Source of the DNA: Ashinkailepas kermadecensis
Taxonomy: Eukaryota > Arthropoda > Thecostraca > Neolepadidae
Length of the DNA: 64,000 nucleotides
Reading direction: 5' to 3'
Assembly (NCBI GenBank): GCA_034440615.1
Contig: JAOTOM010004117.1
Span: 22,501 to 86,500 of the forward strand
Under the pieces are notes generated by a model, which ran no database searches, was not told the DNA's origin, and worked only from the letters and a program-made list of their open reading frames with translations. Both the position numbers and the translations under genes were made by a program. Positions within the stretch are counted from its first letter, which is position 1; the number at the start of each line of letters is the position of its first letter. This document shows, one piece after another, positions 32,541-44,134 of this stretch.

Positions 32541-34069
32541 CGGCCTGACCGGACTTTTACACGTTAATACCCTTTGTGTTCTTGCAGCGCTTCGAGTCCT
32601 AATTCCCCAATCAGAGTTAGACCGTAGAGTCAGAGTTGGAGTAGAGTAGTTAGAGTTAGACATTTAATTTCGATTCTTCACAACTTTCATCACATAATTA
32701 TTCTTGAAGTGCGAACATATTTGCGACAAAAACGGGGATTATGGAGGGGCTTAATAAATTCCGGGTATAGGAACATGGGGGCCGGAGGCGCCATGCCCCC
32801 ACTTTTTATGAAAGTTTAACATTAATGCTTTAGCGATACATGGTAAGAATCAACTTCAAAAGGGATTTTGGCTCCCACATTTTTAGACGTTTCTACGCCT
32901 CTGCTGAACTGTGAACTACAACAAGGGCTGAACTGTCAACTGGAGCAAGGGCTGAACTGTCAACTGGAACAGGGGCTGAACTGTAATTAGAGTAGAGCCG
33001 AGATTTCCTCGGATTGGATTGCATGACTTGATTTCATCAGATGTGACTGGGCTGGACTGGACGCTGGGCAGTGAAGTGTATGGGCTTATCAACTACACGG
33101 CTCTCGACACGGTTCTTGACGCCGATTCTTGACACGGAATTCTGAGCTTTCCTCTGTACCTGGGTCTCGCTACGTTTCGGACTAAACCGTCTCTGGAATG
33201 GAACATGGCCTCACTGGAGAATAGCCCCAACTGCCCGGACGGAACCGGACTATTCGGGACTGACCTGGTCGGATGTGATCGGACCTGGACTGATCTCGAA
33301 TTAACTGATTTTACCTGGTCTGGGTTGATTCCGTCAGACCTCGATTAACTCTTCTGGTCTTGACTAGTCTACTCTTAGACTGGACTAATGTCTGATCTGG
33401 TGTGAGCTGGATTGAAATATAATATACCAGACTGGACTGGACTATTATAGACAGGTCTAGTACGCTCTGATCTGCTATGGTCTGGTCTGTGCCAGTCTAG
33501 AATAGACTGGTTAGTTAGTTATTTGTATTTCAGGGCGCCTCAACTACTGATGTCATTTTGCGCCCACTAAAATGGACTGGACTAGACCATTCTGGACTGG
33601 ACTGATCCAGACTGGTCTGCTATGATCCTGCCTAGTATGGGCCGGCCTGGGGGACTGGACTGGACTGGACTGGACTGGACTGGACTGGACTGGACTGGAC
33701 TGATCTGCTATGACCCTGCCTAGTATGGATCGGCCTGGGGGACTGGACCGGACTAGACTGGACCGGACCGGACTGGACTGGGCTGAGATGTGCACACTTT
33801 GCGTGTGTCCGCGTCTGCTGTGCTGGGTCCGTGAGCCCCGGCCGACAGTGTTCTGCTGACGGCAGCGCCCACTGCTGACTCGGCCGCTTCTGCAGACTGC
33901 GCCGTGCTGCAGACTGCACCGGGCTGCACTCACCCGCAATGGAACACTCGAACTCTGCCGACGCTAGCGAAATGTGCAAACCGTGCCTACGGACGGACGG
34001 ACAGATATCACATCCGTCCTGCCAGATGTCACATCCGTCCTGCCAGATGTCACATCCGTCCTGCCAGTT
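32541..34069. repeat. Degenerate GGACT/TGGACTG pentamer-rich region
   Basis: From 32900 to 33780 short words of the GGACTGGACT type recur, with a pure run at about 33655-33700 and a duplicated ~100-base block (33595-33660 and 33700-33780, CTGATCTGCTATGA(T/C)CCTG). 33996-34065 contains three copies of CATCCGTCCTGCCAGATGT. Open frames rich in S, P, V and Q come from these repeats. It is probably intronic to the SIX4/5 gene. Confidence 0.75.
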
Positions 34070-34320
34070 CAGCTTGCTCAGGTTCGGTTCAGCTTGATGC
34101 AATCCAATCAAGTTCAGTTCAGTCCACTCAAGTTAAGTTCATTTCATTCAAGTTAAGTTCATTCCTCCCGCATTAAGTTCAGCCCACTCAAGTTAAGTTC
34201 AGCCCACTCAAGTTAAGTTCAGCCTACTCCAGTTACGTTCGGTCCACTCAAGTTAAGTCCAGTCCACTCGGGTGCAGTCCAGTTCAGCACAGTCCAGTCA
34301 TGTTCAGTCCAGTCGGGATT
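34070..34320 (+). repeat. ~20-bp minisatellite (AGTTAAGTTCAGCCCACTCA)
   Basis: Diverged ~20-base units run from about 34120 to 34280 and are followed by AGTCCAGT-type sequence. The array ends about 30 bases from the donor of the candidate first exon at 34351. Confidence 0.85.
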
Positions 34321-34350
34321 TGGTCAGGTCAGGTCGAGTTGCCGCCTCAC

Positions 34351-34557
34351 CTGCTCCTGACAGCAGTGTACCAGGTGGTAGGACAGCTGCGCCTGCGTCT
34401 CCTCATTCTCCCGCGGATGCTCGGGGTCACGCGGCTCAGCTGACCCGGCGTCACCTTGTGACCCCACCTGACCTGGCCGGTCGGGTCGCGACTCTGTCAG
34501 TCGGGCTGAAGACGTTTCTGTCGCCGAGTTGACGCTGTAAAAATCAGTGGTGTCCAT
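34351..34557 (-). CDS. Candidate first coding exon, possibly of the SIX4/5 gene
   Basis: An ATG at 34557 in a very good start context (GCCGCCATCATGG) opens 69 codons that end at a consensus donor (GAGCAG then GTGAGG, exon end 34351, phase 0). The product begins MDTTDFYSVNSATETSSA, is hydrophilic and rich in E, R, P and Q, and ends in HLVHCCQEQ. It lies upstream of the SIX-domain exon on the same strand, where a poorly conserved N-terminus is expected. The phase does not match the best acceptor of the SIX-domain exon (phase 2), so either another acceptor is used or a small exon intervenes. An unrelated gene is possible. Confidence 0.45.
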
Positions 34558-34559
34558 GA

Positions 34560-36096
34560 TGGCGGCATGCTATCCAGCTCACGTAGCACAGCCTGCAGCA
34601 CATATCCTTCTCCAATGTACAGTGCCATCCAGCCTGCGCTTTGCTTCAGTGTGCGCATCGTACTTAACACGCGATTTGAGATACCGTCGGCTGGGAAGTT
34701 CGCTGCTGCATGGTTGTGAGCGAAGGTCATGCCCGGGCGAATAATGTATGCGACGAACATGATTGTCGTATATACGAATATCACAAGCTTTTGGCAAGCG
34801 CTCACGAAGCGCCCGACTCACAAAGCACCCAAAGCACAAAGCTGCGGCATTACCTAGACATTCCATAATAGGTGATCTGACTCGGCCTGACCGGGCCCAA
34901 CAGGCTCTTGCAACATCAAGAACTTATTTTGTTCCAGCATCACTTCGAGTCCGAGCGTTTGTACTCACAGTCACAGGCAAGAACAGGCAATCAATGCAAT
35001 CAATGCAAACGGGCATTTATCAAATGATGCTTCAATTACTAATTTAAATACATGCTATCCTAGATTTGCAATCCTATAAACTGAAGGTACTGACAATTAT
35101 CCACATCTCTTTAGGCAGGAAAATGTCCTTAATAATAAATATTTGTAGGAGTTTTAAAGTAGGTAAAATTAATGCTACTTGTTCATGGCGATGTCACTTT
35201 TTAGGTTGCATTTCATGAGTTCGATTCAAGAAAACGAAAAATATAATTATGAAGTATTTGTAGATAGCTCAGTTTTTAAAACAAAAATGAAAAGCAGGCC
35301 CAATGTACGAAAAGTATGTACGACAATTCTGTACTTTTGCTGCAGCTTGATTATTTATAGGGTGTGAGCATACGTGGTCAAATGAATTATGGTGATAAAA
35401 TACTTTACCAAGAGGAGATCCATAAACCAAAAACACATCTTCATCCAAGCTGTGACTGGGCACATGCCTTTTACAAACAATGATCAAATTGTACATCCGT
35501 GCTTGTTGTATTGCTACACAATCCCCCAAAATGAACCTCCTGCATCCGCCCATGACGTCGTGGAATAACTCCACCCATGTTGAGCGAATGTAACTCGCGC
35601 AGGGGCTGGCTTTCATGGAGTAAGCATAATCCGCAGATATGGCTCCTGAAATATCTATCTGAAGCAAATCTGCAGGCTTCTATGCTTTTGGTATGGCCGA
35701 TGAAACACACGTTAACCGAATATTAGTGTTGCAATGCAGCACCAAAATTTAATTTCAAACTTATAATTAATGATAGCAAAAGTAGAAATGATCCCAGAAA
35801 ATTAGCGGAATTGACCATCGATATCTCAGTACCGACATGGTCTGACCAGGATGATGGTAGCACGTTCACTTATGATCCTGATAAGTATGCACCAGAGCAA
35901 TGGGGGTGGGTGTCGGTACCCGGTATTGCCGGGATAAGAACAGGAGTGGTGTGGGAGGACACAGTACCCGTATCGCCAGATTACGAGCCGAGTAGTGCAC
36001 TCATAGGTCATAGGTCATAGGTGTTGTTTTGTGAAAATGATTGAGGGAGGAGGGGCAAAGTGTTACAGGATTGATGTCGGTATAAGAGGCGCCTGT
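34560..36096. other. Unassigned sequence, possible promoter side of the SIX4/5 gene
   Basis: Only short frames. If 34557 is the start codon, the minus-strand promoter should lie in 34,560-35,100, but no TATA box, initiator or CpG island is convincing. The stretch 35,000-35,800 is AT-rich. Confidence 0.4.
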
Positions 36097-36100
36097 TTAA

Positions 36101-36985
36101 CACGCGCGCCGGAGTGGGCGGAATATGCCCACCTATCCTGTCTCTTGACGTTCTCTCATAAACGGGCGGGGATATTGCAATGCAATCTTGTGACTTTGTT
36201 AAAAATCGATCAGCACATTCCATGCAACGAAAAAAAATCCGGTAGTAAATACAGGAACTGCGGGGTGCTAAATCGACCGACCGGACGGCGGCCGGCGAGC
36301 GTTCAGGGGCACACAGCCTCCGTCGGCGCGGTATAGCGGCGGAGCGGACGGCGGCCGGCGAGCGTTCAGGGGCACACAGCCTCCGTCGGCGCGGTATAGC
36401 GGCGGAGCGGACGGCGGCCGGCGATCGTTCAGGGGCACAAAGGCTCCGTCGGCGCGGTATAGCGGCGGAGCGGACGGCGGCCGGCGAGCGTTCAGGGGCA
36501 CACAGCCTCCGTCGGCGCGGTATAGCGGCGGAGCGGACGGCGGCCGGCGAGCGTTCAGGGGCACACAGCCTCCGTCGGCGCGGTATAGCGGCGGAGCGGA
36601 CGGCGGCCGGCGAGCGTTCAGGGGCACACAGCCTCCGTCGGCGCGGTATAGCGGCGGAGCGGACGGCGGCCGGCGATCGTTCAGGGGCACAAAGGCTCCG
36701 TCGGCGCGGTATAGCGGCGGAGCGGACGGCGGCCGGCGAGCGTTCAGGGGCACAAAGGCTCCGTCGGCGCGGTATAGCGGCGGAGCGGTGAGGCAGCCGA
36801 TCACGACCTCATTTGACCCCAAAGGCCTAGGGTCGTGGAATTTGTACTGAAGCGAACTCACTATATCCGTAAGCTGCATTCAAAATTGTGTGCGTATTGC
36901 CACAGTAGTTCCAGAAATCTTAGGGGTAGGGACCGAATCCTCTCCCTCCTGTGTGCCTTTTGTGAGAGGCCCTCCGGCGCGCTTG
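36101..36985 (+). mobile_element. TTAA-flanked non-autonomous DNA transposon, copy C, with internal minisatellite
   Basis: An 885-bp element flanked by TTAA (36097-36100 and 36986-36989). Its ends, CACGCGCGCCGGAG and inverted CAAGCGCGCCGGAGGGCC, match those of copies A and B, as do the subterminal words GAGAGGCCCTCC and GTGGGCGGAATATGCCCACC. Most of its interior is replaced by a 63-bp minisatellite (36270-36790). It has no transposase. The family assignment rests on the ends and target site. Confidence 0.78.
36270..36790. repeat. 63-bp minisatellite, about 8 copies
   Basis: The GC-rich unit contains GGACGGCGGCCGGCGAGCGT, TCAGGGGCACACAGCCTCCG and TCGGCGCGGTATAGCGGCGG. Variants (GATCG/GAGCG, AAAGG/ACAGC) alternate among copies. 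At 21 codons per unit the minus strand is open for about 200 codons, but nothing supports translation. The array sits inside transposon copy C. Confidence 0.97.
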
Positions 36986-36989
36986 TTAA

Positions 36990-38640
36990 GCGACCGTCCT
37001 CAATTATGTTTACATGCTAGATTTAGACCACTTAATCTGCTGATAGGATGAATTTGCAATTGCTCTGATGATCAAGATAACGATAAAATACAACAACACG
37101 TCTAGAAGACAAGGTTATCACTTAATGGGTAGACAATTGTTCGATTCAATTGGAAGCCCGACAAAAGGGCAGATAATGCGAATTTCGAAACACTCCGTTC
37201 TATCTGTGTGCATGCTTACCAGCCACATTTCCTCCGTTGCTCATATATCATCGAGCAAAGAAAGCTACATTACAATCTACGAGCCAACCCACACACATGC
37301 GTCCTGGCGAACTATTAATTGATTATTAAGGTTAATATTTATGGGCAAGACGCACAGAAACAAGACACACAGAAACACACTCAGGTCAGGAACCAGGGCT
37401 TCGGTCATACCAATATGCATTACACAGATTGAGACAGTATAGTTCCTATATGTGTTCGGACATTCAATATAAAAGTGGAGTTTTTATATGTAACTTTTTA
37501 AGTTCGTATAAAACTTGAATCGTTTTAAGGACCTATTTATGTGCTCTTCCTTGATGGCGAAAAGAATAACAATATTTAATCTTTATCAAGTGCAGTTGTT
37601 CATTAAATCTACCTAACTTAAACTTATCTTGCTGTTCAGCCTATTAAGTCTTCACGTCAGTTCATCTAATACCAATAACACTGGAAATAGGACGAGTTCA
37701 AGATATCCTCAAAATATAAGCAAGCAAGACCGAGTGGGTTTTTGCATTTGTATCACTGAGTTCGCTCGCAACGCTTTCTCATTTTGTCTGAACAGCCAGT
37801 GTAAACACGTAAGGTGAACGCTGCCTGGGAAACGCTTGGGGACGATTTATGCTAGGTATGGCTATATCTGGCAATCTAAATCAAATCAGGCCCTTTCACT
37901 TGTCATGAGCATATGAAGGTGTGATGGCTGTTGCAAAATTACATGATGAAGAAATCAATACAACGCATCTTCCTTCAACAATTTGAGCGCACATAACAAA
38001 CAACTCAGAAATATTTAGGAGCACCGCCGTCATTTGCCATCTGCCGCGGTCTCCCACGAACAGCAAGACTACAACACCAAGATGTACAAATGCAAGTGTG
38101 TGACCATATCACATCGCTGTAACCGGTCATATTACATTCGTGTAACCTCAACCCCATCACCAGTACCAGTGACCTACTAATAAGGGTATGCATGGTGTGG
38201 AATGAAGTCGCGTCGTAAGCGATGTAAAAGGGATCTCGATCCATGTATCGTAGCGTTTCTAAACTCAAATAGCAGAACAAATGTTGTCGGTATTGAATTG
38301 GTCCCCTCGTCGCCAACGTCAAACAAAAACCTTTCAGATGCCCACTTGCTGTTTGTATTATCACATACGCACACTTGCTACGTGGACTATCAATCTTGAA
38401 GTCATAGTGAGAGTGTGAGACTGCACAACTGTCTAAGAAAATATGCCAGTACACATTGGCAAGGAAAAAGCAATGCTGGGAACAAAACATGGCCACATGC
38501 GAGCAAGCGTGTTACTGCGAACGAGAAGGCCGGAATAACAGCAGGTAAGTACAGTATAAAATTTAAAACAAAATTCTCTCTCTGATTCGCTCATACCTGA
38601 CTGGTCACCGGCAGCGAATGTTCGTCTAGGGCGGTCTCGG
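36990..38640. other. AT-rich unassigned sequence
   Basis: Short frames only, including a 163-codon minus frame (38005-38496) without any recognisable domain. No repeat or splice-bounded exon was found. Confidence 0.5.
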
Positions 38641-38649
38641 ATTAGGATG

Positions 38650-38965
38650 ACGTCACTTCCGGTGTACCGGAAGGGAGCTTGCTGGCCGCTCTGTTATTTG
38701 CCCCGTTTGCGAGCAACCTGCCATCCAGAATTGACTCGGAATGTCTAATGTCTGCTGATGACGTCAACATTTTTAGGAGGGTAGCGTCTGTGGACGACAC
38801 GACCCGCCTACAGAGGGATATTGGCTCCTTCTGCAAGTGGTCCGCAGACTGGATGCTATCCTTGAACCCTCTAAGATGCAGGTCGTTCACAGTAGCCCTT
38901 TTCACGACGGCCAATAAGCACCGGGATGCAATGTCGATGACTTCGTCTAGTATGAAGGGCATATC
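38650..38965 (+). pseudogene. LINE reverse transcriptase fragment
   Basis: The plus strand encodes the SGVPEGSLLAALLF motif (family SGVPQGSVLGPLLF), then NLPSRIDSECLMSADDVNIF (family F/YADD box) and FCKWSADWMLSLNPLRC, i.e. RT blocks 4 to 6 of a CR1/Jockey-like non-LTR element. Q to E in the PQGS box and Y/F to S in the ADD box show decay. It has no EN domain, no upstream RT and no 3' end. It lies alone, truncated on both sides. Confidence 0.85.
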
Positions 38966-38969
38966 ATGA

Positions 38970-40045
38970 AAATATATGTACTTTATCTGTATATATGGAA
39001 TGTTCAAAAAGTTTTTAACTATGAAGTAATCAATTCAATATTAAACTTAACCAACATATTCAAATTGTGGCACTGTTTGAAAAAAGCGCTCAATTCACAG
39101 AAACAACTAACCAATCTGGCCGCATTTGGCACCATGGCCGGGAGTTAGGAGTTGTCGGATAGAACATAAATTTGCCGTTGGATTACCAGCAAACATGCAA
39201 TATTAGGGAGAAAGTGGTAGTATATATCCTGCGGATGAATATTTTTCCTTTTACATTTTATTTTATGGCTGTGAAGTACCTGTATTATGAATAAATATTG
39301 AAATACATCATTTCCAGATGCTACGATTCCCTCTCGACGCTCCCGAAAATATTAAATTCTCTCCACTTTGCAAGCGGGTTGTTTACAGTTGTAATGGCAT
39401 CCGCTGTACCGCACCATACGTGGCTCCGTTTTTAAATGTTGCTGTACGCCTACCTGAATAACCCATACTGTGGGGGCAGGGCAATTGATCCTTGCCTTTG
39501 AATATCATACACGCAAGAAAGAACAAAGCATGAATTGTGTACAACACCCAAAAGACCGCAACACGTCTAAAATATGCGCATCTGAGACAAACTTGTTTGT
39601 CATATTTCAGCCGTAAATGATGCAATCAGAGCACAAATAATGACGTCATATTTTGAAACGTGGATTATGATTCGTCCCAGCTATCATAAAGGGCCAATCA
39701 CTTACTGCATTTGAAGTTGGCTGGCGATATTGATCAGAGCGGTCGAGTGCTCGGAAAATTTGGCATTTGAAGACCGCTGAATTTGACGAACAGCTGTTGT
39801 CATCGAGTTTACTTCCGAAGTCAGGCTCGCTTGGTCTGACTTCCAGATTTCCGACTAGATGACGTCCCAGGCGCGGATGTGGGTGTACATTTTCAGGGTT
39901 TGTGCATAAACAAGCTGTTACTAGTCCAAAAACTTGTCGTATTAGATAACTGAACCTACTCTGTTTGTTTATTGATATCATAAATTGGTCCAATCTACAG
40001 AATAAAAGCTTTCAGATCAACGTAATTATTATGCCCTGACCGCGC
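38970..40045. other. Unassigned sequence
   Basis: AT-rich with short frames. No motif, repeat or splice-bounded exon could be supported. Confidence 0.5.
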
Positions 40046-40057
40046 CATTGGGATGTC

Positions 40058-40423
40058 ATGACGATTACTTTAGCTGTTGGGGCAGCATTATCGCTGCTGT
40101 CAGAGGAGGCTCCTCTGGGTCAACTGGCCACCGCAGCTGTCAGATTCCTGGAAGCCTCGGCTTCAGGTCTGGTGTCAGCAATGACGGCAGGATACTCAGC
40201 AGCCCAAACGATGCCAGTCGGCGCAGTGTCCCCGGACAATAGTACGCTGGCCACACTACAAGGTATAGTGGCGATGCTAACGGTGGCGGTCAGTCGCCTG
40301 GAAACCGTCCTGAGTGTCACCAAAGTGAACGCGGGGACGTCACCAGTTCCAAGGCCATCGGCGAGGCCATTGGCGGGACCATCGGCGGAACCATCGGCGG
40401 AACCATCGGTGCTCCGGCTCTAA
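40058..40423 (+). CDS. Uncharacterised 121-codon open frame
   Basis: An ATG-started frame in a locally GC-rich block inside AT-rich surroundings. The product is Ala/Ser/Val-rich (ALSLLSEEAPLGQLATAAV ... TLATLQGIVAMLTVAVSRLE) with an amphipathic helical look and ends in a small tandem P-S-A-x repeat (GPSAEPSAEPS). No family is recognised. A second plus-strand frame through the same DNA is also nearly open, so composition alone may explain it. Confidence 0.25.
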   Translation: MTITLAVGAALSLLSEEAPLGQLATAAVRFLEASASGLVSAMTAGYSAAQTMPVGAVSPDNSTLATLQGIVAMLTVAVSRLETVLSVTKVNAGTSPVPRPSARPLAGPSAEPSAEPSVLRL

Positions 40424-40564
40424 TCGCAGCCAGAAGTGTTATGCTTTTAGTTGCATGCCCATTTTCATTTCATATTGGGGGAAGGGGAAAAATCACTATT
40501 TGGAGGGGGGGAATGTAGCATTGAAGGGCTACATGCCACTCCAAAAGTATACAGAACAACACCC

Positions 40565-40756
40565 CTGTACCCGGTGTTGTGACGTGTGGTGTACACCAGG
40601 GTGGTGTAGGAGGACAGAGTTCCCGTATGTCCAGCTTACGAGCCCGAGTGGTGTACCCGGTGTTGTGACGTGTGGTGTACACCAGGGTGGTGTAGGAGGA
40701 CAGAGTTCCCGTATGTCCAGCTTACGAGCCCGAGTGGTGTACCCGGTGTTGCGACT
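40565..40756 (+). repeat. 86-bp tandem duplication
   Basis: Two copies plus a partial third of a unit that starts GTGTACCCGGTGTTGTGACG and includes GTAGGAGGACAGAGTTCCCG. A similar sentence, GTGTGGGAGGACACAGTACCCG, occurs singly at 35948-35970, so the unit belongs to a dispersed repeat. Confidence 0.9.
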
Positions 40757-40759
40757 TTA

Positions 40760-42960
40760 ACAACCTAGCCGGATTGGGGTAGGAGTGTGTTTATTTGTGG
40801 TCCCCTATACAGGGTTCACACGGCATATGGTTCTATGTTAAAATTTTAGATCACTGGGGGCAAGCCAACATTGAGGGGGCACTTCTCCCTCAAAAGTACA
40901 TATATAAAACAACACACCTGTCACGAAGTATTCGCTACGATGGCCAAGAAAAAGCGAGATCAATTACTCAAATATATACAACCTGGTACTCTCATCCGAC
41001 TGAGTACCACAATTTAATTGCATAGCATTTACTAAATATATATGCGTTATAAAACCCTCTCCTAGACCTGTGAATGGGCCGGGTTCGGAGTAGCAAGCAG
41101 CCGGCCCACGGCCACGCATATGTACCTCGGCTGGTCGCCAGTCTGAGCCCAGCCGCTCGCCACTCAGACCCCGGACGGTCGCTACTCAGACCCTGGACGG
41201 TCGCCACTCAGACCCCGGCCGGATGGCCACCACGCTTACCTGGGCCTACTATAATAACCCAAAATTTGAAAATTTGGATGAAAACGGCACCAAGAAGAAA
41301 TTAATTTCCGCCCGTCCTATTTGAAGTTCAATTCTGCACTCTCATCTTGTGATATGCACCCAGTTTGTTTTCCTTTCTTACGGACAAAATAAAATGCGTA
41401 TGTTTGGCGAATGGGCATTCCATTGAATTTTAAACTGTCTAAAGTCCCAACATTATCTATTGAATGTTGTGGTTTTATGTTAGATACTTATTTTTTGTCG
41501 GTTTTATGCCACCCTCCAGCAAAAAAATAATAATTTAGGGACACTGTGGCAAAGCCTCGTCTGCCATGTGCCTCCAAAGTAGGATATCTAGGTATTATTA
41601 TGTTTTAAGGTATTCACGAGACATGTTTTACACATTCTGCTTCCATAAAGCATAGAAAAGGGTTACGCTTGGTTAGGTTGGGTTGTTTTGGTTAAGTTTT
41701 TAGTGGAAAACTTCTTAAAATTTTCAAAAATACCATACCGCACAAATTTACTCATATCTGTCATAGCTTGGTGGGTTATATTCATTTTCATTGCACAGGA
41801 AAGTGTCGGTGCATCAACGGCACTTTAAACTTTCGGTCAAAATTATGCCGTTGAAATGGAACTCATGGATCGGGTGGTGGGGCCAGGGTTCACGCAACAA
41901 GCTCTGCTTAGCAATAGAACCCTGGTTCATGAAGCTATCCCAGCAATAACTCGGATTGAAGTTATGAAAAAAGAAAACGACTGAAGTTAAACAAAGCATG
42001 CTATTGAGAAAGGGATTCTACTGCATAATATGATTTGTCACCAAAGGTGCATTCACCATTTAAAGTACCCTGGTGTTTGACAACACTGACACCAAATGAC
42101 TAATCTTTTATGGCTGATAGGAAGTTAAAGATGCACAATCGTGCTCTGCAACAGCTGCACAAGCTTCTCTTGAAACAAGGTGAAAGTCAGTTTTGTCTTG
42201 GATATTTAAAATGTGGGCCCACTTGCTCCATATGAATGATCGTATTAGTACCAGAGGCCAGAGGCATTGCCTGATGCGAAATGTATTACTTAGATTTTGC
42301 ACTGCAAGTGTGCACAACTCTATAATACATCACATAGAAAATGAACAAGCTATCCATATTTAAACAGCTTCTTTTGATGGAAATTCTGCAACCGCTCACA
42401 AAGAACAACTTTAAAACAGACAATTATTTCCTAGTGGTGTTTTGTATTCCGAACACGAAAATGTGGGTGTGCTGGATTGCGAACACTAAGTGTGCTGCTT
42501 CCCGAACACTTTAGCGAATCTAGCACATGTTCCACAGAAATGTTTTATTTCGCGACGAAAGCTTATTTTTAGATTTTGCCAATTTTCTGATCAGAAACCT
42601 TGATATATTTATCATTCAACGGCTTCATATTGGCTTGACAGAGGCGGTTATAGAATGTATATTAGACGCCTAATGCTGTTTTGTTTAGTGTTTTATTCAA
42701 GAAGGTGTACCCGATCTAACCGAATACTCAGGATGGTCGCTTAATATGTACTTGTCACTCAGGCAGTACTGGAACAGACCCCCAGCAGAAAATTCGTAGT
42801 GGGGGTAGGGGTGGATCCAGAAATTTCATCGTGTGCATTCGTCTGGAGGAGCACCATTTTTACCATGGGGTGCCGCTAATGTCTCTGAAGGGGTGTCTTC
42901 GGGGAAAATCGTGTATCCGTCCCTCATTGGGACAGAGTGACAGTCTCTGGCATTTATCAT
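40760..42960. other. Unassigned sequence
   Basis: A small CAGACCC(C/T)GGACGGTCGC repeat occurs at 41165-41220. The rest is AT-rich with short frames only. A repeat-end word GGGGTGGATCCAG lies at 42808-42821. Confidence 0.45.
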
Positions 42961-42968
42961 TACACATT

Positions 42969-43055
42969 TGGTTGGTTATTGGTTTTACGACACGTCGACC
43001 GTTGAGTCATGTAGCGTCGCCAATCTCTCACGCCGATTGGTCGCGGGCGAGGTTG
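42969..43055 (-). mobile_element. Truncated copy of the same tRNA-derived SINE (body and tail only)
   Basis: On the minus strand the body CGACCAATCGGCGTGAGAGA ... ACGTGTCGTAAAACC and the CAATAACCAACC tail match the SINE at 18802-18967 with one difference over about 80 bases. The tRNA head is missing, which is the expected 5' truncation. Confidence 0.9.
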
Positions 43056-43274
43056 GTTGTTTACTCTGGTGGTTGGTTGCTAGGGGGCGCCCCATCCCCT
43101 TCACTGCGCCTCTGGTTGCTACGTTTGTGTTTGGCCAGCGTGGCTGAATGTTGTGCGCTAAAAATATCCAGCGATGTTTTTGTTTTGCTTTAACCAGCTG
43201 AGAAATTCATCAACGTCAGCAGGTTCATGCATATGGTATCATGAAAAGCAACGATAAACGGTATTCCGAGACAC

Positions 43275-44131
43275 GAAGATACTGTAAGAAGAGAAAGACA
43301 GGTACTGAAACACCTATCAATTATAATACAGTAATCAATAATATATTAATAATTAGTGCTATAATAAAATATAGAACTTAATTATAAAATAAAATATAGA
43401 AATTAATTATAAAATAAAATATAGAAATTAATTATAAAATACAATATAGAAATCAATGCTGTAATGAAACTACCTACCACCAGTCGCTCAATATCGCGCA
43501 ACACACGCGTGATAGAATAACACGCGTGACGCTGTTTTACAACGCCTTTTTATATTTCGATGCATTTGATACTGGCTTTGAGCATGCTTGAAATCGTAAA
43601 CAGGATAGTTAATGTTAATCTGAATGATGCTCTTATATTTAGAGTATTGCATAGGGGTTATCAATTCAGGTTAGAGAAGTCAATGTGTAGGACAGTTAGT
43701 GGTGGGAATCCTTACTTGAGTGTGCTTAAAAGCAAGATGGACAAATTATTTAGTTGCAGCAATCATATTTTTGACTTGCAAGATATGCAGTGGGGAAATT
43801 GGATAGGAGATGAGAAGGATGAAGTGGGATTGATATAGGTGAGACACGCGTATGTTGCGCGTGACTCACGCGTGTGCTATGATCACACATGTGTTACTCG
43901 ATCACGCGTGTTATTCTATCACGCGTGTGTCGCGCGATATTGAGCGATTGGTGGTAGGTAGTTTCTTTATAGCATTGAGTTCTATATTTTATTTTATAAT
44001 TAAGTTCTATATTTTATTTTAGAATTAAGTTCTATGTTTTATTATAGCATTAATTATTAATATATTATTGATTACTGTATTATAATTGATCGGTGTTTCA
44101 GTACCTGTCTTTCTCCTCTTACAGTATCTTC
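43275..44131. mobile_element. Long-TIR (foldback-like) element enclosing a LINE fragment
   Basis: The arms 43275-43529 and 43901-44131 are inverted copies of each other. Both begin GAAGATACTGTAAGA(A/G)GAG at the outer edge, contain AT-rich tandem units (TAGAAATTAATTATAAAATA) and end with a CGCGCAACACACGCGTGATAG-like inner edge. The left arm has one more AT-rich unit than the right, which explains the length difference. No target-site duplication is evident. Between the arms is a 370-bp core with several ACGCGTG words and a CR1-like LINE fragment. It resembles a non-autonomous foldback element; no transposase is present. Confidence 0.82.
43575..43838 (+). pseudogene. CR1-like LINE C-terminal fragment inside the TIR element
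   Basis: The plus-strand frame VNLNDALIFRVLHRGYQF ... RLEKSMCRTV ... VLKSKMDKL is the same C-terminal segment as at 62126-62539 (VNLNDALQFRVSHRGHQF ... VLKSRVDKF). It has an internal deletion that removes the FSQRVVDQWDRLP block. It lies wholly between the inverted arms. Confidence 0.8.
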
Positions 44132-44134
44132 CCT

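Noticed and set aside
36268..36879. 203-codon minus-strand ORF
   Set aside because: Translation of the 63-bp minisatellite inside the TTAA transposon; no gene context.
38642..39007. 121-codon minus-strand ORF
   Set aside because: It is the antisense shadow of the plus-strand LINE RT fragment.
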